Shown here piece by piece: positions 28,288 to 38,457 of a DNA stretch of 64,000 bases (its first letter is position 1; each line of letters starts with the position of its first letter). The DNA is from an uncultured beta proteobacterium (lineage in GTDB: Bacteria > Pseudomonadota > Gammaproteobacteria > Burkholderiales > SG8-41): NCBI GenBank assembly GCA_902825845.1, contig CADECM010000009.1:1-64000 (forward strand), written 5' to 3'. The position numbers were made by a program, and so were the translations under genes. The notes under the pieces are model-generated. The model saw nothing but the letters and a program-made list of their open reading frames with translations. It made no database searches and was not told the DNA's origin.

Positions 28288-29238
28288 CTACATGCCGGGC
28301 GTCGCTTCAAACATGACCCTGCCATCGCGTTGTGACACGCGCACGCGTACCCAGTTGACAAACGGGTAGCCGAACACCTCAAGCCGCGTGACGTTGGATA
28401 ACGGCCGGCCCGTGCGCCGGCCGAGCAGCGGCCGATCGAAACGGAAACGATGCGTGTCGCCATGGATCAGCAACACTTCGCCCTCAAATGCCTGCGCTTC
28501 TTCCGCCAGCGCCTGCAACAGGGCCGCGAAACCGTTTTTTACCGCCACACTGCGCACAAAGGGATTGGCCTGCATGGCAATCACCACGCCATGATGGCGC
28601 TGTGCCCGCGCCAGTCGGAACGCGGCGGCTAGCCATTCCAGCAGTGCCTTCTCGCGCGCCGCGTATTCTGCCGGTATGCGCGCGTTGTTGTTGCCACCGG
28701 GCACATTCAGCGTCGCAAACAAAATGCCTTCATGCGTCCAGCGCGCGTGCTCCGGATAGGCGGCGCCCTGCCGCGAGAGCGCGATTTTTTGCTGGCCCAG
28801 GGAAAAGGCATCGGCAAAAAACAGGCTGCGCAGCTTTTGCAGGCGTTCCAGCGGATCGCGCGCGGCGCCAATCGAGCGCCAGCAGTCCGACCACTCGTTG
28901 TCGCCCGGGACGTAGATGAGCGGTTGGTGGAACAGGCTGAACTGCTCGCGCCGCAGCGCGTAGAGCGTGTCGCTGCACGGCGACCAACCGCTCTTGAAAT
29001 CGCCTACGTGCAGCGTAAACGCAGGTTTCTCATGATTGATTTCGGCAATCATGCCAACGAAGCGGCTTTCCTCGTCCTCCACGTAGGGCGTGTCGCCAAA
29101 TGCCGCAAAGGTAAAATCAGCATGCGCGCCACTTGCCAGGATGACGCTGGCGAGCAGCATCAGCGCGGCGCCAACGGCGCCCAGCCGGATACTGCGGCAG
29201 CTGCGGCTGTATATTTTTAAGTGTTTGTTTTTAAACAA
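28288..29238 (-). CDS. Exported metallophosphoesterase-like protein
   Basis: A 316-residue protein with a hydrophobic N-terminal segment (LGAVGAALMLLASVILASGAHA) that should be cleaved. The calcineurin-like fold is seen in AAFGDTPY, LHVGDFKSG, YVPGDNEWSD and LIHGDTHRFRF. The first motif is GDTPY, without the usual DxH histidine, so metal binding may be altered. The start is a TTG at 29238 lying inside an AT-rich junction element; the next ATG is in the signal region. It begins five bases after the mutS stop and could be co-transcribed with it. Substrate unknown. Confidence 0.75.
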   Translation of the reverse strand: MFKNKHLKIYSRSCRSIRLGAVGAALMLLASVILASGAHADFTFAAFGDTPYVEDEESRFVGMIAEINHEKPAFTLHVGDFKSGWSPCSDTLYALRREQFSLFHQPLIYVPGDNEWSDCWRSIGAARDPLERLQKLRSLFFADAFSLGQQKIALSRQGAAYPEHARWTHEGILFATLNVPGGNNNARIPAEYAAREKALLEWLAAAFRLARAQRHHGVVIAMQANPFVRSVAVKNGFAALLQALAEEAQAFEGEVLLIHGDTHRFRFDRPLLGRRTGRPLSNVTRLEVFGYPFVNWVRVRVSQRDGRVMFEATPGM

Positions 29239-29248
29239 GTTTTTTATG
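29217..29248 (-). repeat. AT-rich junction element, copy f
   Basis: Minus-strand reading CATAAAAAACTTGTTTAAAA then ACAAACACTTAAA. It spans the mutS stop codon (TAA, 29244-29246) and the start of the metallophosphoesterase-like gene, encoding that protein's first residues (FKNKHLK). GTTTAAAAACA is identical to copies e, h and i. Confidence 0.62.
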
Positions 29249-31829
29249 AGTCGAGTTGCTTGCGCAACTGGTACAGCAGTTCCAGCGCCGCACGCGGCGT
29301 CAGCGCATCGGGATCGGTGGCGCGCAGCGCTGACAGCGCCGGATGTTCGGGCGGCGCCACGGGCTCCGGCGCAGCCGCGGGCGCAGCAAACAGATCGCGC
29401 TGCGGGCCGGCCATGGCCGCCTTTTCTTCCAGTGCCTGCAGGTTGCGCCGCGCCGCGCGAATCACGCTCGATGGCACGCCGGCAAGTTGGGCAACCTGCA
29501 GGCCGTAACTTTGATTGGCGGGGCCTTCCTCGACGCTGTGCAGGAACACGATGTGATCCTTGTGCTCCACCGCGTCGAAATGCACGTTGGCGACCTCCCG
29601 GAAGCGCACCGCGAGTCCGGTCAGTTCAAAGTAATGCGTGGCGAACAGCGCATAGCAGTGGCATTTCTCGACCAGGTGGCGCGCGATCGCGCCAGCGAGC
29701 GCAAGGCCGTCATAGGTAGACGTGCCGCGGCCGATTTCATCCATCAGCACCAGGCTGCGCGGCGTGGCGTGATGCAGGATGTAGGCGGCTTCCGTCATCT
29801 CGACCATGAAGGTCGAGCGGCCGCCCGCAAGATCGTCGGCGGCGCCGATGCGTGTGAAAATCTGATCCACCGGCCCGATACGCGCGTGCTTGGCGGGCAC
29901 GAACGAACCGCAGTGTGCGAGCAGTACGATGATCGCGACCTGTCGCATATAGGTCGATTTTCCGCCCATATTGGGCCCGGTGATCAACAGCATCTGGCGC
30001 ACGGCAGACAGCCGCGCGTCATTGGGGATATAGGCGTCAACTTCGGCCTCCACCACAGGGTGGCGGCCGGCCTCGATTTCAATGCAGCGCTCGCCACAGA
30101 ATTGCGGCGCACACCAGTCGAGCGTGGCGGCGCGCGCGGCGAAGGTGATCAGCAGATCCAGTTCGGCCAGCGCGGCCGCGGCCTGCTGCAAGGCCGGTAC
30201 GTGCGGCGCCAGCGCCTCGAGCAGTTCGTCGTAGAGCCGCTTTTCGCGCGCGAGCGCGCGTTCCTGCGCCGACAGCGCCTTGTCTTCAAAGGTCTTGAGT
30301 TCCGGCGTGATGTAGCGTTCCGCGTTCTTCAGCGTCTGGCGGCGGCGATAGTCGTCCGGCACCTTGTCGCTTTGCGCGCGCGTGACCTCGATGTAAAACC
30401 CGTGCACGCGGTTGAATTCGACCTTGAGGTTGGCGATGCCGGTGCGCGCCTTCTCGCGCGCCTCCAGCGCCAGCAGAAACTCGCCGCAGTTGTTCTGAAT
30501 GCCGCGCAGTTCATCCAGTTCCGCGTCGTAACCGTCGGCGATGACGCCGCCCTCGCGCAACACGGCAGCGGGTTCGGGGCGTATCGCCCGTGCGAGCCGG
30601 GCGGCAAGCCCCTGCTGCAGGCACAACCGTTGCGCGAGGCCGGCAATGCGCTCACTGGCGCTGGCGGCGGTCAATGCCTGCACCTGGGGCAATTGCTGCA
30701 GGGTATCGCGCAGGCCCGACAGATCGCGCGGCCGCGCCGTTTTCAGCGCAAGGCGAGAGGTAATCCGCTCCACGTCGACAAAGGTGCGCAGCAGGGCGTG
30801 CAGTGGCTCGTGATCACGCGTGGCGATGAGTTCGGCAATGGCGGCGTGCCGCGCGCGTAACAAGTCATGATCGGTCAGCGGATGATGCAGCGCGTAGCGC
30901 AGCAGGCGGCTGCCCATGCTGGTGGCGCAGCGGTCGAGCAATGACAGCACGGTCGGCGCATCCTCCCCGCGCAGGGTTTCAGTCAGTTCAAGATTGCGCC
31001 GGGTTGCCGGGTCCATACGCACCCATTCGCCGGATTGCTCGACACTGAGGCCGCGTACATGAGCGATGGCCGCGCCCTGGGTGGATTTGACGTATTCGAG
31101 CAGCGCGTTGGCAGCGCCGGTCGCAATTGTCATCTGCTCGGCGCCGAAGCCGGCGAGGTCCAATGTGCCGAAATGGCGGCACAGATTGCGCCGCGCCGCA
31201 TCGGCTTCGAAGTGCCACGGCGGCATGCGCCGCACCGGCACCTTGAGCGAGGCCGACAAGGCCTGTTCCATGGCCTCCGGCGCCAGCACCTCTGCCGGCC
31301 GCAGACGTTCGATCTCGGCATCCAGGTTGCGCCACGCGGTTTCGAGAATGGCAAAGCGGCCGGATGCCAGCGACAGCCACGCGATGCCCAGCGTATCGCG
31401 CACGCGCAGCAAGGCAAGCAGAATATTGTCGCGCTTGTCGTCGAGCAGCGCGGCATCGGTCAGCGTGCCAGGCGTGACGATACGCGCGACCTTGCGCTCG
31501 ACTGGCCCCTTGGACGTTGCCGGATCGCCGATCTGCTCGCAGATTGCCACCGACTCGCCGAGCTTGACCAGCTTCGCCAGATACTGCTCCACCGCGTGGT
31601 AGGGCACGCCCGCCATCTTGATCGGCACGCCGTCCGACGAGCCGCGGCTGGTGAGGGTGATGTCGAGCAGGCGCGCGGCGCGCTCGGCGTCGTCGAAAAA
31701 CAACTCGTAAAAATCACCCATGCGGTAGAACAGCAACTTGTCGGCGTGCTCGGCCTTGATGCGCAGGTACTGCTGCATCATCGGTGTATGTTTACCAGGG
31801 CTAGTGTCATTCAAGTTGCTGTTTTCCAT
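29244..31829 (-). CDS. mutS: DNA mismatch repair protein MutS
   Basis: An 861-residue mismatch recognition ATPase. The mismatch-binding [15 protein letters not shown] is near residues 34-48, the connector and lever domains follow, and the ATPase domain holds the Walker [16 protein letters not shown], Walker [17 protein letters not shown] and the ATHYFELT switch. The C-terminus has the tetramer-forming tail ([17 protein letters not shown]). The start is set at ATG 31829 (MENSNLNDT, then [10 protein letters not shown]), giving the normal family length; the open frame runs further upstream to 32510, but that part has no MutS character. MutL is not in the window. Confidence 0.96.
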   Translation of the reverse strand: MENSNLNDTSPGKHTPMMQQYLRIKAEHADKLLFYRMGDFYELFFDDAERAARLLDITLTSRGSSDGVPIKMAGVPYHAVEQYLAKLVKLGESVAICEQIGDPATSKGPVERKVARIVTPGTLTDAALLDDKRDNILLALLRVRDTLGIAWLSLASGRFAILETAWRNLDAEIERLRPAEVLAPEAMEQALSASLKVPVRRMPPWHFEADAARRNLCRHFGTLDLAGFGAEQMTIATGAANALLEYVKSTQGAAIAHVRGLSVEQSGEWVRMDPATRRNLELTETLRGEDAPTVLSLLDRCATSMGSRLLRYALHHPLTDHDLLRARHAAIAELIATRDHEPLHALLRTFVDVERITSRLALKTARPRDLSGLRDTLQQLPQVQALTAASASERIAGLAQRLCLQQGLAARLARAIRPEPAAVLREGGVIADGYDAELDELRGIQNNCGEFLLALEAREKARTGIANLKVEFNRVHGFYIEVTRAQSDKVPDDYRRRQTLKNAERYITPELKTFEDKALSAQERALAREKRLYDELLEALAPHVPALQQAAAALAELDLLITFAARAATLDWCAPQFCGERCIEIEAGRHPVVEAEVDAYIPNDARLSAVRQMLLITGPNMGGKSTYMRQVAIIVLLAHCGSFVPAKHARIGPVDQIFTRIGAADDLAGGRSTFMVEMTEAAYILHHATPRSLVLMDEIGRGTSTYDGLALAGAIARHLVEKCHCYALFATHYFELTGLAVRFREVANVHFDAVEHKDHIVFLHSVEEGPANQSYGLQVAQLAGVPSSVIRAARRNLQALEEKAAMAGPQRDLFAAPAAAPEPVAPPEHPALSALRATDPDALTPRAALELLYQLRKQLDS

Positions 31830-32288
31830 GCAAAAAACTACTTGTAATCCTCTGATTGAACGGCACTTTGCCGCTTTTTCATGCGTCACCGCCGGTGCAG
31901 ATCCGACCCGCCTTGCGCGGTGTTGCAAGGCGCTCTGGCATAGGTGGCGGCATTGGCTCGGGCGCCGCCAAGAATTGCAAAGCCGCCATCGCTGATCACG
32001 TTCCGCATTATCGCTGACCTGCGCGCGGGAAACGAGCGTGCGGCTCCCCATCTCACGCAATCGCGCGTGTGGCGCACGAATGCAACACGATACCGGGCTG
32101 TGTACCAGGCCAGGCCACAGGTGATTGCATTCTTTACCCCAGTACGTAACGGACTGACCCACAGCGGCGCGCATGGGAAATGGCGCCCGCATTGACGTTC
32201 GCGCCCGATGCCGCCTCAAGTTTTCTCTGGCGATCGCCGATAACAGCCATGCGGCCCGTTCGGCCGGCTCTCGAATGGAGTGGGGATC
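31830..32288. other. Intergenic region between mutS and a small exported protein gene
   Basis: About 460 bases without a convincing gene, divergently flanked. A short hairpin (CGGCA-CTT-TGCCG then CTTTTT, near 31859-31880) lies 30 bases upstream of mutS, and the mutS start itself follows an AT-rich string (AAAAAACTACTTG on the plus strand) that may be a heavily degenerate copy of the junction element. The rest shows no codon bias or recognisable RNA. Confidence 0.5.
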
Positions 32289-32744
32289 ATGGGTGCGCAG
32301 CGAAGTTGGGCCTGTCTTGGCGTCTTCCTTGGCGCACTGGTTACTCACGCGGGCGAGGCGCAGACACTGCCGGCGCAATCCCTGGTATGGGACTGTGCCC
32401 AGCGCTACTATGAACCGTATCCAGTACGATGCACGCCGCGACAGGAGGGTGGCGATCCCAACGCGACGGCATGGCATCGGCGGGTGACCCCGTTGCAGCG
32501 TGCCCGGCAAGTCCGTTCACCGGACCTGCGGCCTGTTGCGCAACGCGGAGAGGCGGAAGTGTTTGCAGTGGCGGCGTGGGACGTTCCGCTCCATGCGTTA
32601 CCGCTGGACGGGGTGTTTGTCGTCGAGTTATTGCGGTCTGTCTTGTGCGGCAGGGTTCCAGCGTGCGAAATTAACTACGATGCGCCGGAAGTCCGTGCGG
32701 ACGATTCGGCACGTACCAGCATGGCGCGCCGCAATCTGCCGTAG
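32289..32744 (+). CDS. Small exported Cys-containing protein
   Basis: A 151-residue protein with a Sec signal ([20 protein letters not shown]). The mature part starts [19 protein letters not shown] and ends with [39 protein letters not shown]. Four cysteines outside the signal could form two disulfides. The WDVPLHA...LARSVLCG pattern recalls a family of short exported proteins in Burkholderiales-type genomes, so I take it as a real gene though its function is unknown. GGAG nine bases upstream supports the ATG at 32289. It is upstream of a radical SAM gene, with a 197-base gap. Confidence 0.6.
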   Translation: MGAQRSWACLGVFLGALVTHAGEAQTLPAQSLVWDCAQRYYEPYPVRCTPRQEGGDPNATAWHRRVTPLQRARQVRSPDLRPVAQRGEAEVFAVAAWDVPLHALPLDGVFVVELLRSVLCGRVPACEINYDAPEVRADDSARTSMARRNLP

Positions 32745-32941
32745 CGTGTTGCGGCCGACGTTGTTGAATGCGGACACGGTCGGCGAATCGATGGCTGCAC
32801 ATTGGATGACGTCTGCGCAGCGGGTTGGCGTCGCGACGTCGTGAGGTCCGACCGGCGCCCATCCGCACAAACATTGACGCAGATCACGGAAGTCGCTGGC
32901 GAAGTTCGACAGAATCAGGCTCCTTTCGACAAGGAGCTAGC

Positions 32942-34912
32942 ATGCGTCCACCTGACGCTCCGTTACTGTCGCCGCTTGATGCCGGCGCGCGCACGAAGGA
33001 TGTGGTGCGGCTGTTGCTGATCAGCCCCAAGTTCCCTGAAAGTTTCTGGAGTTTTCGCTGGGCGGTCGACCGCGTACTGCCTCGCAAGCGTTCCGTCAAT
33101 CCGCCGCTGGGTCTGGCGACACTGGCAGCACTCTGTCCGGCGCACTGGCAAGTCACCATCGTCGATGAGAATGTGGGCGTGGCGCCTGCTGATCCGGCGG
33201 CGGATATTATCGGCGTGTGCGGCATGGGCGTGCAGTTCAAGCGGCAGCGCGAATTGCTCGCGTATTACAAGGCGCGAGGTTGTTTCGTGGTGGCCGGCGG
33301 CAGCTACGCTTCGCTGTGTCCGGAGCAGTTGGCCGGCGACGCCGATGCGGTGATCGCGGGCGAGGCTGAATATGTCTGGCCGCAATTCTGCCGCGACTAT
33401 GAAATGGGGCAGGTCAAGGCGCTGTACCGCGAAACCGGATCGGTGAATCTGGCGGATTCGCCGACACCGCGTTTTGATTTGCTCGATCTTTCCCAGTACA
33501 CCACGGCAACGTTGCAGTTTTCGCGCGGATGTCCGTACCGCTGCGAGTTCTGCGACATCATCGTGATGTTCGGGCGCAAGCCGCGCTGCAAGTCGGTTGC
33601 GCAGGTCGAGCGCGAACTGGATGCGTTGCGCGCAGCAGGGGCCAGTAACGCTTTTTTTGTGGACGACAATCTGATCGGCAACCGGCCGGTGGCTAAACAA
33701 CTGCTGCGGGGTCTTGTCGCCTATCAGCAGCGCAATGGCTATCCGTTTCGCTTTGGTACCGAGGTGTCGATCAATGTCGCGCAGGACGCGGAGTTGCTGC
33801 AGCTGCTGCGCGAAGCGCGCTTCGAATGGGTGTTTATCGGCATCGAATCTTCGGATCCGGCCACATTGAAGGAAGCGCGCAAGCAGCAGAATACACATGA
33901 GGATGCGCTGACATCACTGCGGCGGATTTACAGCCATGGCATTGACGTGTTGGGTGGATTCATCGTGGGTTTCGACAATGACACATTGGAAACCTTTGAA
34001 AGCCAGTATCAGTTCATCGTGGCGTCCGGCATACAGGCTGCCATGGTTGGATTGCTGATGGCGCTGCCCAGGACGCCCCTCTATGCACGCCTGGCCAGCG
34101 AGGGCAGGCTGCGTGCCGATGTCGATGGCTCCGACAACACCAAACCGGCCACGAATGTGACGCCCAGGCACATGCGTTACGAGCAAATGGTGTCCGCGTT
34201 TCAGCGCTTGCATGTGCGGCTCAGCAGCGACCATGCGATCGCGCGGCGCATACACAACAAGGTGCGCCATATGGGCGATCCGCTGTATGCGGGCGAATAT
34301 GGATTGCGCGAGCAATTGGGTATCGTGGGCCGCCTTGTCTTCCGCGGCATTCTGCCCGGCGGACCGCGGCGTATATATCACTTTTTACGCTCGCTACCGG
34401 TTTTGTCGCCGCGCAAACTGCCGCTGGTGGTGGTGGACTGGATTGCCGGGCTCGCCATGCGCGATTATGTGGATCGCCATTTTGCCGCGCCCGATGATCC
34501 CGACCAGACGGCGTTGGCGCAGCGCCTGCGGGCATTGCGCAGGGCCATAGCCAAACCGCTGCGGGAGGGGCGCGTAGTCGTTTCGATGCGGCAGGCGCTG
34601 CGCGCCGAAGTATGCGTTGCCTTCAAGCCAACAATGGACCGGGCGCTCGTCAAGCAGACGGGCCTGCAACTGAGTCGTCTGCTGTCCAGGACACCGTCGC
34701 GGCTGACGCTGGATTTACGCTCGCTGCTACACGGTCATGAGGGCCAGATCGCGTACCTGTTGCAACAACTCGCGCGCTACGGCGACCGCGTGTCCATCGT
34801 CGCGGCGGAAACGCTGCGCGGGCGCGGCGCGCTGAAATGGCCGCACTTTAACTGGGTGCTGCCGGCCATGGCGGTTGGCACGCCATGCTCCAGGCTGACC
34901 ACGGCGCGGTAG
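32942..34912 (+). CDS. B12-binding-type radical SAM protein (DUF4070-like)
   Basis: A 656-residue protein. The N-terminal 150 residues resemble a cobalamin-binding domain (LLLISPKFPESFWSF, NPPLGLATLAALCP, VVAGGSYASLCPEQL), although the DxHxxG cobalamin His is not evident. The radical SAM cluster motif is Cys 197, Cys 201 and Cys 204 in RGCPYRCEFCDI. A C-terminal part of about 250 residues has the DUF4070-like helical region and an Arg-rich tail. The family includes methyltransferases and ring-forming enzymes acting on lipids or peptides, with substrate unknown here. AAGGAG five bases upstream fixes the ATG at 32942. Confidence 0.82.
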   Translation: MRPPDAPLLSPLDAGARTKDVVRLLLISPKFPESFWSFRWAVDRVLPRKRSVNPPLGLATLAALCPAHWQVTIVDENVGVAPADPAADIIGVCGMGVQFKRQRELLAYYKARGCFVVAGGSYASLCPEQLAGDADAVIAGEAEYVWPQFCRDYEMGQVKALYRETGSVNLADSPTPRFDLLDLSQYTTATLQFSRGCPYRCEFCDIIVMFGRKPRCKSVAQVERELDALRAAGASNAFFVDDNLIGNRPVAKQLLRGLVAYQQRNGYPFRFGTEVSINVAQDAELLQLLREARFEWVFIGIESSDPATLKEARKQQNTHEDALTSLRRIYSHGIDVLGGFIVGFDNDTLETFESQYQFIVASGIQAAMVGLLMALPRTPLYARLASEGRLRADVDGSDNTKPATNVTPRHMRYEQMVSAFQRLHVRLSSDHAIARRIHNKVRHMGDPLYAGEYGLREQLGIVGRLVFRGILPGGPRRIYHFLRSLPVLSPRKLPLVVVDWIAGLAMRDYVDRHFAAPDDPDQTALAQRLRALRRAIAKPLREGRVVVSMRQALRAEVCVAFKPTMDRALVKQTGLQLSRLLSRTPSRLTLDLRSLLHGHEGQIAYLLQQLARYGDRVSIVAAETLRGRGALKWPHFNWVLPAMAVGTPCSRLTTAR

Positions 34913-34977
34913 TGAGGCGGGGGACGAAGCGGCATGCACCATTGCGCTGTTTCTCGAAAAATGTGCGCCGTATTTTG

Positions 34978-36102
34978 TCAATTGGTCCGGGCTCGCTGCA
35001 AATGCGGGTGGAACGCGCGGCTGATATACGCGGCCACCGCCTGTATTTCTGCGTTGTCGAGCACAAATCGCCAGGCCGGCATGGAAGTCCTGGGCGCGCC
35101 TTCGCGTATGGCCGTCACCAGCTTGTCGTGACTCATTCCAGCCATTGCCTGCGCGTCGGTGAAGTCGCGCGGGTGCGGTTCCAGAAATGCGCCGATCCAG
35201 TTGCGTCCCGTGCCGTCCGCGGCATGACAAAACGCACAATTTTTCTGGTAGAGGTGTTCCCCCATGCGCTGTTGTGCTGTCAGTCCGCTGAGGCGTGGCG
35301 GCGTGTCGTGCACGGCGTGCGGGCTTTGGCTGTTGGCGTGGCGCTGGGGATGCACTCGCGCGCCGGTGGTGCCGGCGGACGCATTGGCCATGTGTTCGGC
35401 GCTGGCACGCAGCCGACCATCCGCGCCGTGGCAGGTGGAACAACTGTCCTGATTCGGCGGGTATGAAACCGCGCGCAGTTCCCATGTGACCTGGTCTTCC
35501 GAAGGCCGCCCCCGGTCATGGCAGCTGACGCAGGTGGCCAGGTACAGCCGTTTGCCGGCGACTTGTGCGGGACGCAGTTGTTCCCATGGCCTGTCGACCG
35601 GAATTTCACCAGTGGCAAACGGGTACGCGTCGCGGTAGCGTTCGTGGCCGGGCCAACCGTTTTCGACCGTGTGATAGCGCGTGTTGGCTGCCTTGCGCAC
35701 CATGAATTCTTCGCGCACGAAGTCGGCGACCAACTCGATGTCACGTTGTGCAAGTATGCCGCCGAATCCCGCCATCGCGGTGCCGGGGCGGCCATCGCGT
35801 ATCGCATCGAGCATGCGCTTGCGATCGATGCTGGCCGTGCCGGATGCGGTGAAATCGACAGGCCGGGGGGTGAGAAAAGTGCTGGCGAGCGTATTGGCAT
35901 CGCCGGAGTAGCCGTGGCAGTAGTAGCAGCGGAAGTTGTAGATCTTGCGGCCGGCTTCGTGATCTTGCACGGGTGTCCGCAACGCAGCGTTGGCCGCGGC
36001 CATAATGGCTTGTCCATCACGCTGACAACCGGCGAGCGCGAAGGTGGCCAGCCATGCCACCGCAAGCGCCAGCCACGGCAAACCCGGCATGCGGCGTGTC
36101 AT
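34978..36102 (-). CDS. Tetraheme c-type cytochrome lipoprotein
   Basis: A 374-residue protein with a lipobox (TFALAGCQ) and four heme sites: CYYCH, CVSCH, CSTCH and CAFCH. The repeated surrounding pattern (RPVDFTASG, RDGRPGTAMAGFGG, HPRDFTDAQ, REGAPRTSMPAW) is that of tandem class I cytochrome c domains with a Met axial ligand, related to the CccA/cbb3-type domains. It is anchored in a membrane, most likely the outer one. The ATG at 36102 overlaps the stop of the next gene upstream by four bases (ATGA). Both genes run divergently from the propeller gene at 37300 and belong to the electron-transfer locus. Confidence 0.88.
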   Translation of the reverse strand: MTRRMPGLPWLALAVAWLATFALAGCQRDGQAIMAAANAALRTPVQDHEAGRKIYNFRCYYCHGYSGDANTLASTFLTPRPVDFTASGTASIDRKRMLDAIRDGRPGTAMAGFGGILAQRDIELVADFVREEFMVRKAANTRYHTVENGWPGHERYRDAYPFATGEIPVDRPWEQLRPAQVAGKRLYLATCVSCHDRGRPSEDQVTWELRAVSYPPNQDSCSTCHGADGRLRASAEHMANASAGTTGARVHPQRHANSQSPHAVHDTPPRLSGLTAQQRMGEHLYQKNCAFCHAADGTGRNWIGAFLEPHPRDFTDAQAMAGMSHDKLVTAIREGAPRTSMPAWRFVLDNAEIQAVAAYISRAFHPHLQRARTN

Positions 36103-37154
36103 TTTGCGGCTTTGCCTGAGGTGGGCGTGGGTTTGGGCTGTATGTATGCGGTGTACACATATTCCGCGACGTCGGCGATTTCCTGCGCCGTAAGCACCTT
36201 GTCCCACGCCGGCATTTCGGTGCCGGGTTTGCCCTTGGCCGTGGCCGCGAATAGCGCTGGACGATTGAATGTTTGTCTCGCGGCGGCGTCGGTAAAGTTG
36301 CGCGGTCGGGGGCGTATGAAATAGGCGCGCGGACCCTGGCCGTCACCCCCGGCGCCGTGGCAGGTGGCGCAGTTCGCCAAATAGAACGTCTCGCCACGTG
36401 CCCGGTTGCCGCTGAGTCCCGCGGGATGCGGTAGCGACATGTCCACCTTGATTGATGTGGCGCCATCCGGCGCTGCGTCTTTTTCTCTTCCGCCATGGGC
36501 CGATGTGCCGGAAATGCTTGCGGGGTCGACCTGCATGAACGCTGTGCGGATGTAATCCACCACGGTTTCAATTTCGTCGGCTTTGAGTTGAGTGGCGAAA
36601 CCCGCCATGGCAGTGCCCGCTTTGCCGTGGGTTGCGACCGCGATCATGCCGGCGCGTGTCAACGCCTTGCTGGCAGCGGCGGTCGAAAAATTACGTGGCG
36701 GGCGCGCCATGTTCCCGGCGGCCCATAGCGCACCTTGACCACGGTCCCCATGACATACCGCGCAGTTTTTCTGATACAAGGCACGGCCGTGGCTCGCTTC
36801 GGCCTGCATAAAGGCGCTGCGGATGTAATCGACCACACCCGCGATGTCCTGGTCGCTGAGCTGGGTTTTCCAGCCGACCATGGCGGTGCCCGGTTTGCCG
36901 TCGCGCGTCACCGTAATCATGTAAGCACGGGGCAGTTGCAGGTTGGCCGCGGTGAAGTCGCGTGGCGGCGGCACCAGGCTATTGCGCGCGCGACTTTGTC
37001 CATTGCCCCGGTCGCCGTGACAGACCGAACAGTAGTTGTGATAGAGCGTTTTCGGGTGTAACTTGCCGCCCGCGCCTTTGGGTTCGGCCCCAAACGCACC
37101 GCTCGATGTGATGGCGGTCAACAGTATTAGTAGCTTAATCGAATGAATTCGCAT
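36099..37154 (-). CDS. Triheme c-type cytochrome, three class I domains
   Basis: A 351-residue periplasmic protein. A Sec signal (IKLLILLTAITSSGAFG) precedes three near-repeat cytochrome c domains with CSVCHGDRGNG, CAVCHGDRGQG and CATCHGAGGDG. Each is followed by RPPRNF-type segments and a Met-containing KPGTAM motif, with three VVDYIRSAFMQ-type C-terminal helices. AAGGA about eight bases upstream of the ATG and a sigma-54-like promoter at 37182 support the start. It is co-translated with the tetraheme lipoprotein. It may pass electrons between inner-membrane donors and the outer-membrane cytochromes. Confidence 0.9.
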   Translation of the reverse strand: MRIHSIKLLILLTAITSSGAFGAEPKGAGGKLHPKTLYHNYCSVCHGDRGNGQSRARNSLVPPPRDFTAANLQLPRAYMITVTRDGKPGTAMVGWKTQLSDQDIAGVVDYIRSAFMQAEASHGRALYQKNCAVCHGDRGQGALWAAGNMARPPRNFSTAAASKALTRAGMIAVATHGKAGTAMAGFATQLKADEIETVVDYIRTAFMQVDPASISGTSAHGGREKDAAPDGATSIKVDMSLPHPAGLSGNRARGETFYLANCATCHGAGGDGQGPRAYFIRPRPRNFTDAAARQTFNRPALFAATAKGKPGTEMPAWDKVLTAQEIADVAEYVYTAYIQPKPTPTSGKAAK

Positions 37155-37181
37155 GGGTACTATCCTTATTGGTCAGGCCGC

Positions 37182-37197
37182 AGCAAGAATCGCACCT
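37182..37197 (-). promoter_or_regulatory. Candidate sigma-54 promoter for the divergent cytochrome operon
   Basis: Minus-strand AGGTGCGATTCTTGCT compares with TGGCAC-N5-TTGCW: GG and TTGCT are intact and GG to GC spacing is exactly ten bases. Three bases of the -24 box differ. The predicted start near 37171 leaves a 17-base leader that contains AAGGA before the ATG at 37154. Confidence 0.5.
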
Positions 37198-37241
37198 GCT
37201 CATGACGGGATTCGATGCGGCGGCCCGGCAGAACTGGTGTC

Positions 37242-37257
37242 TGGCATGCCATTTGCT
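37242..37257 (+). promoter_or_regulatory. Candidate sigma-54 promoter for the propeller lipoprotein gene
   Basis: TGGCATGCCATTTGCT matches TGGCAC-N5-TTGCW with one change (T for the second C) and the exact ten-base GG to GC spacing. The predicted start near 37268 gives a leader of about 32 bases with the AGGAG ribosome site before the ATG at 37300. Confidence 0.68.
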
Positions 37258-37299
37258 CTATCCCGCATACCCGACCCGGCGTCGGGCAGGAGCATCAGT

Positions 37300-38415
37300 A
37301 TGCGCAGACGACTGTTTCTTGGGCTGACGCCAGTGCTGCTGGCGCAGGTGATTGCCGCTTGCGCCCCTGTGCCCAAAGTGCCGCGACGCGATGGCGGACC
37401 ACTGGTATTTCCAAAACCGCCAGACGTCCCGCGCTTTGTATACGAGCGCACGATCTACAGCAGTGCCGATGTCGTGCCGGATGAACAAGCGCTGCAGTTT
37501 CGCCGCATGTTGACCGGCGAGGCGCGCACGGGCGAAGGACTCGCCAAGCCTTATGCCGTTGCCGTGCACCAGGGACGCATCTACCTGTCGGATTCGGTTG
37601 AGCGATTCATCAAGGTATTTGACGTGGCGCAGGGACGGCACCTGAAGATTGGCACCGAGGATCCAGGGCAGTTGATGAAGCCTCTAGGTATAGACGTCGA
37701 TCGCGCCGGAAACCTGTATGTGGCCGATGCCGGGGCCAAGGCTGTATTGGTCTACAACCGCGATGGAAAATTCCTGCGCCGCATTGGCGGCGGTCGCAAG
37801 GAGAAGTGGTTTGATCGCCTGACCAGCGTCACCGTGGATCCAAAGGGCGACAGGATTTACGTGGTGGACATCGGCGGTGTCGCATCCGACGCGCATCGCG
37901 TGCGTGTGTTCGATGCGCAAGACGGCAAACACCTGTTCGATTTTGGAAAGCGCGGTTCGGGACCGGGCGAATTCAATCTGCCGCGTGACGTGGCGGTGGG
38001 GCGTGACGATCTGCTCTATGTTGTGGACGGGGGCAATTTCCGCATCCAGGTATTCGACCGCAATGGCAAGTACCTGCAGGCGTTCGGCCGCATCGGACGC
38101 CAGCTCGGGCAATTTGCGCGGCCAAAGGAAGCCGCCACCGACAAAGAAGGCAATCTTTACGTAGTCGATACTGCTTTTGGCAACATCCAGATTTTCAGTC
38201 CCGACGGGGCGTTACTGATGTTCATCGGCGACCGTTCTGAACAGGACGGCCCCGCCAAATACATGCTGCCCTCTGGCGTTTATGTTGACGAAGACGGGCG
38301 CGTCTACATGGTCGATCAGTGGTTCCGTAAGGTCGATATTTATCGCCCCGCTGCACTCAAACCCCACGAAGGCTACCTGGTACATGCATCGCGCAAGGCA
38401 AGCGCCGTCAGGTAA
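37300..38415 (+). CDS. NHL-repeat six-bladed propeller lipoprotein
   Basis: A 371-residue lipoprotein (lipobox AQVIAACAP). The mature part holds six NHL-like blades, each with a GIDVDRAGNLYVADAGAKAVLVYNRDG-type pattern: KPYAVAVHQGRIYLSD, KPLGIDVDRAGNLYVAD, RLTSVTVDPKGDRIYVVD, LPRDVAVGRDDLLYVVD, RPKEAATDKEGNLYVVD and LPSGVYVDEDGRVYMVD. Such propellers are protein- or ligand-binding platforms. AGGAG eight bases upstream fixes ATG 37300. It starts the plus-strand half of the locus and is related to the propeller lipoproteins at 47405 and 48417. A structural role in the electron conduit is inferred. Confidence 0.85.
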   Translation: MRRRLFLGLTPVLLAQVIAACAPVPKVPRRDGGPLVFPKPPDVPRFVYERTIYSSADVVPDEQALQFRRMLTGEARTGEGLAKPYAVAVHQGRIYLSDSVERFIKVFDVAQGRHLKIGTEDPGQLMKPLGIDVDRAGNLYVADAGAKAVLVYNRDGKFLRRIGGGRKEKWFDRLTSVTVDPKGDRIYVVDIGGVASDAHRVRVFDAQDGKHLFDFGKRGSGPGEFNLPRDVAVGRDDLLYVVDGGNFRIQVFDRNGKYLQAFGRIGRQLGQFARPKEAATDKEGNLYVVDTAFGNIQIFSPDGALLMFIGDRSEQDGPAKYMLPSGVYVDEDGRVYMVDQWFRKVDIYRPAALKPHEGYLVHASRKASAVR

Positions 38416-38457
38416 TTGTTACGACGGCTTGAACATGGCGCGCAGATAGAACGTGCG

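Noticed and set aside
31830..32510. Upstream extension of the MutS frame to 32510
   Set aside because: The extra 227 residues have no MutS character, many Cys/Arg/Trp and no conserved start; family homology begins at 31829.
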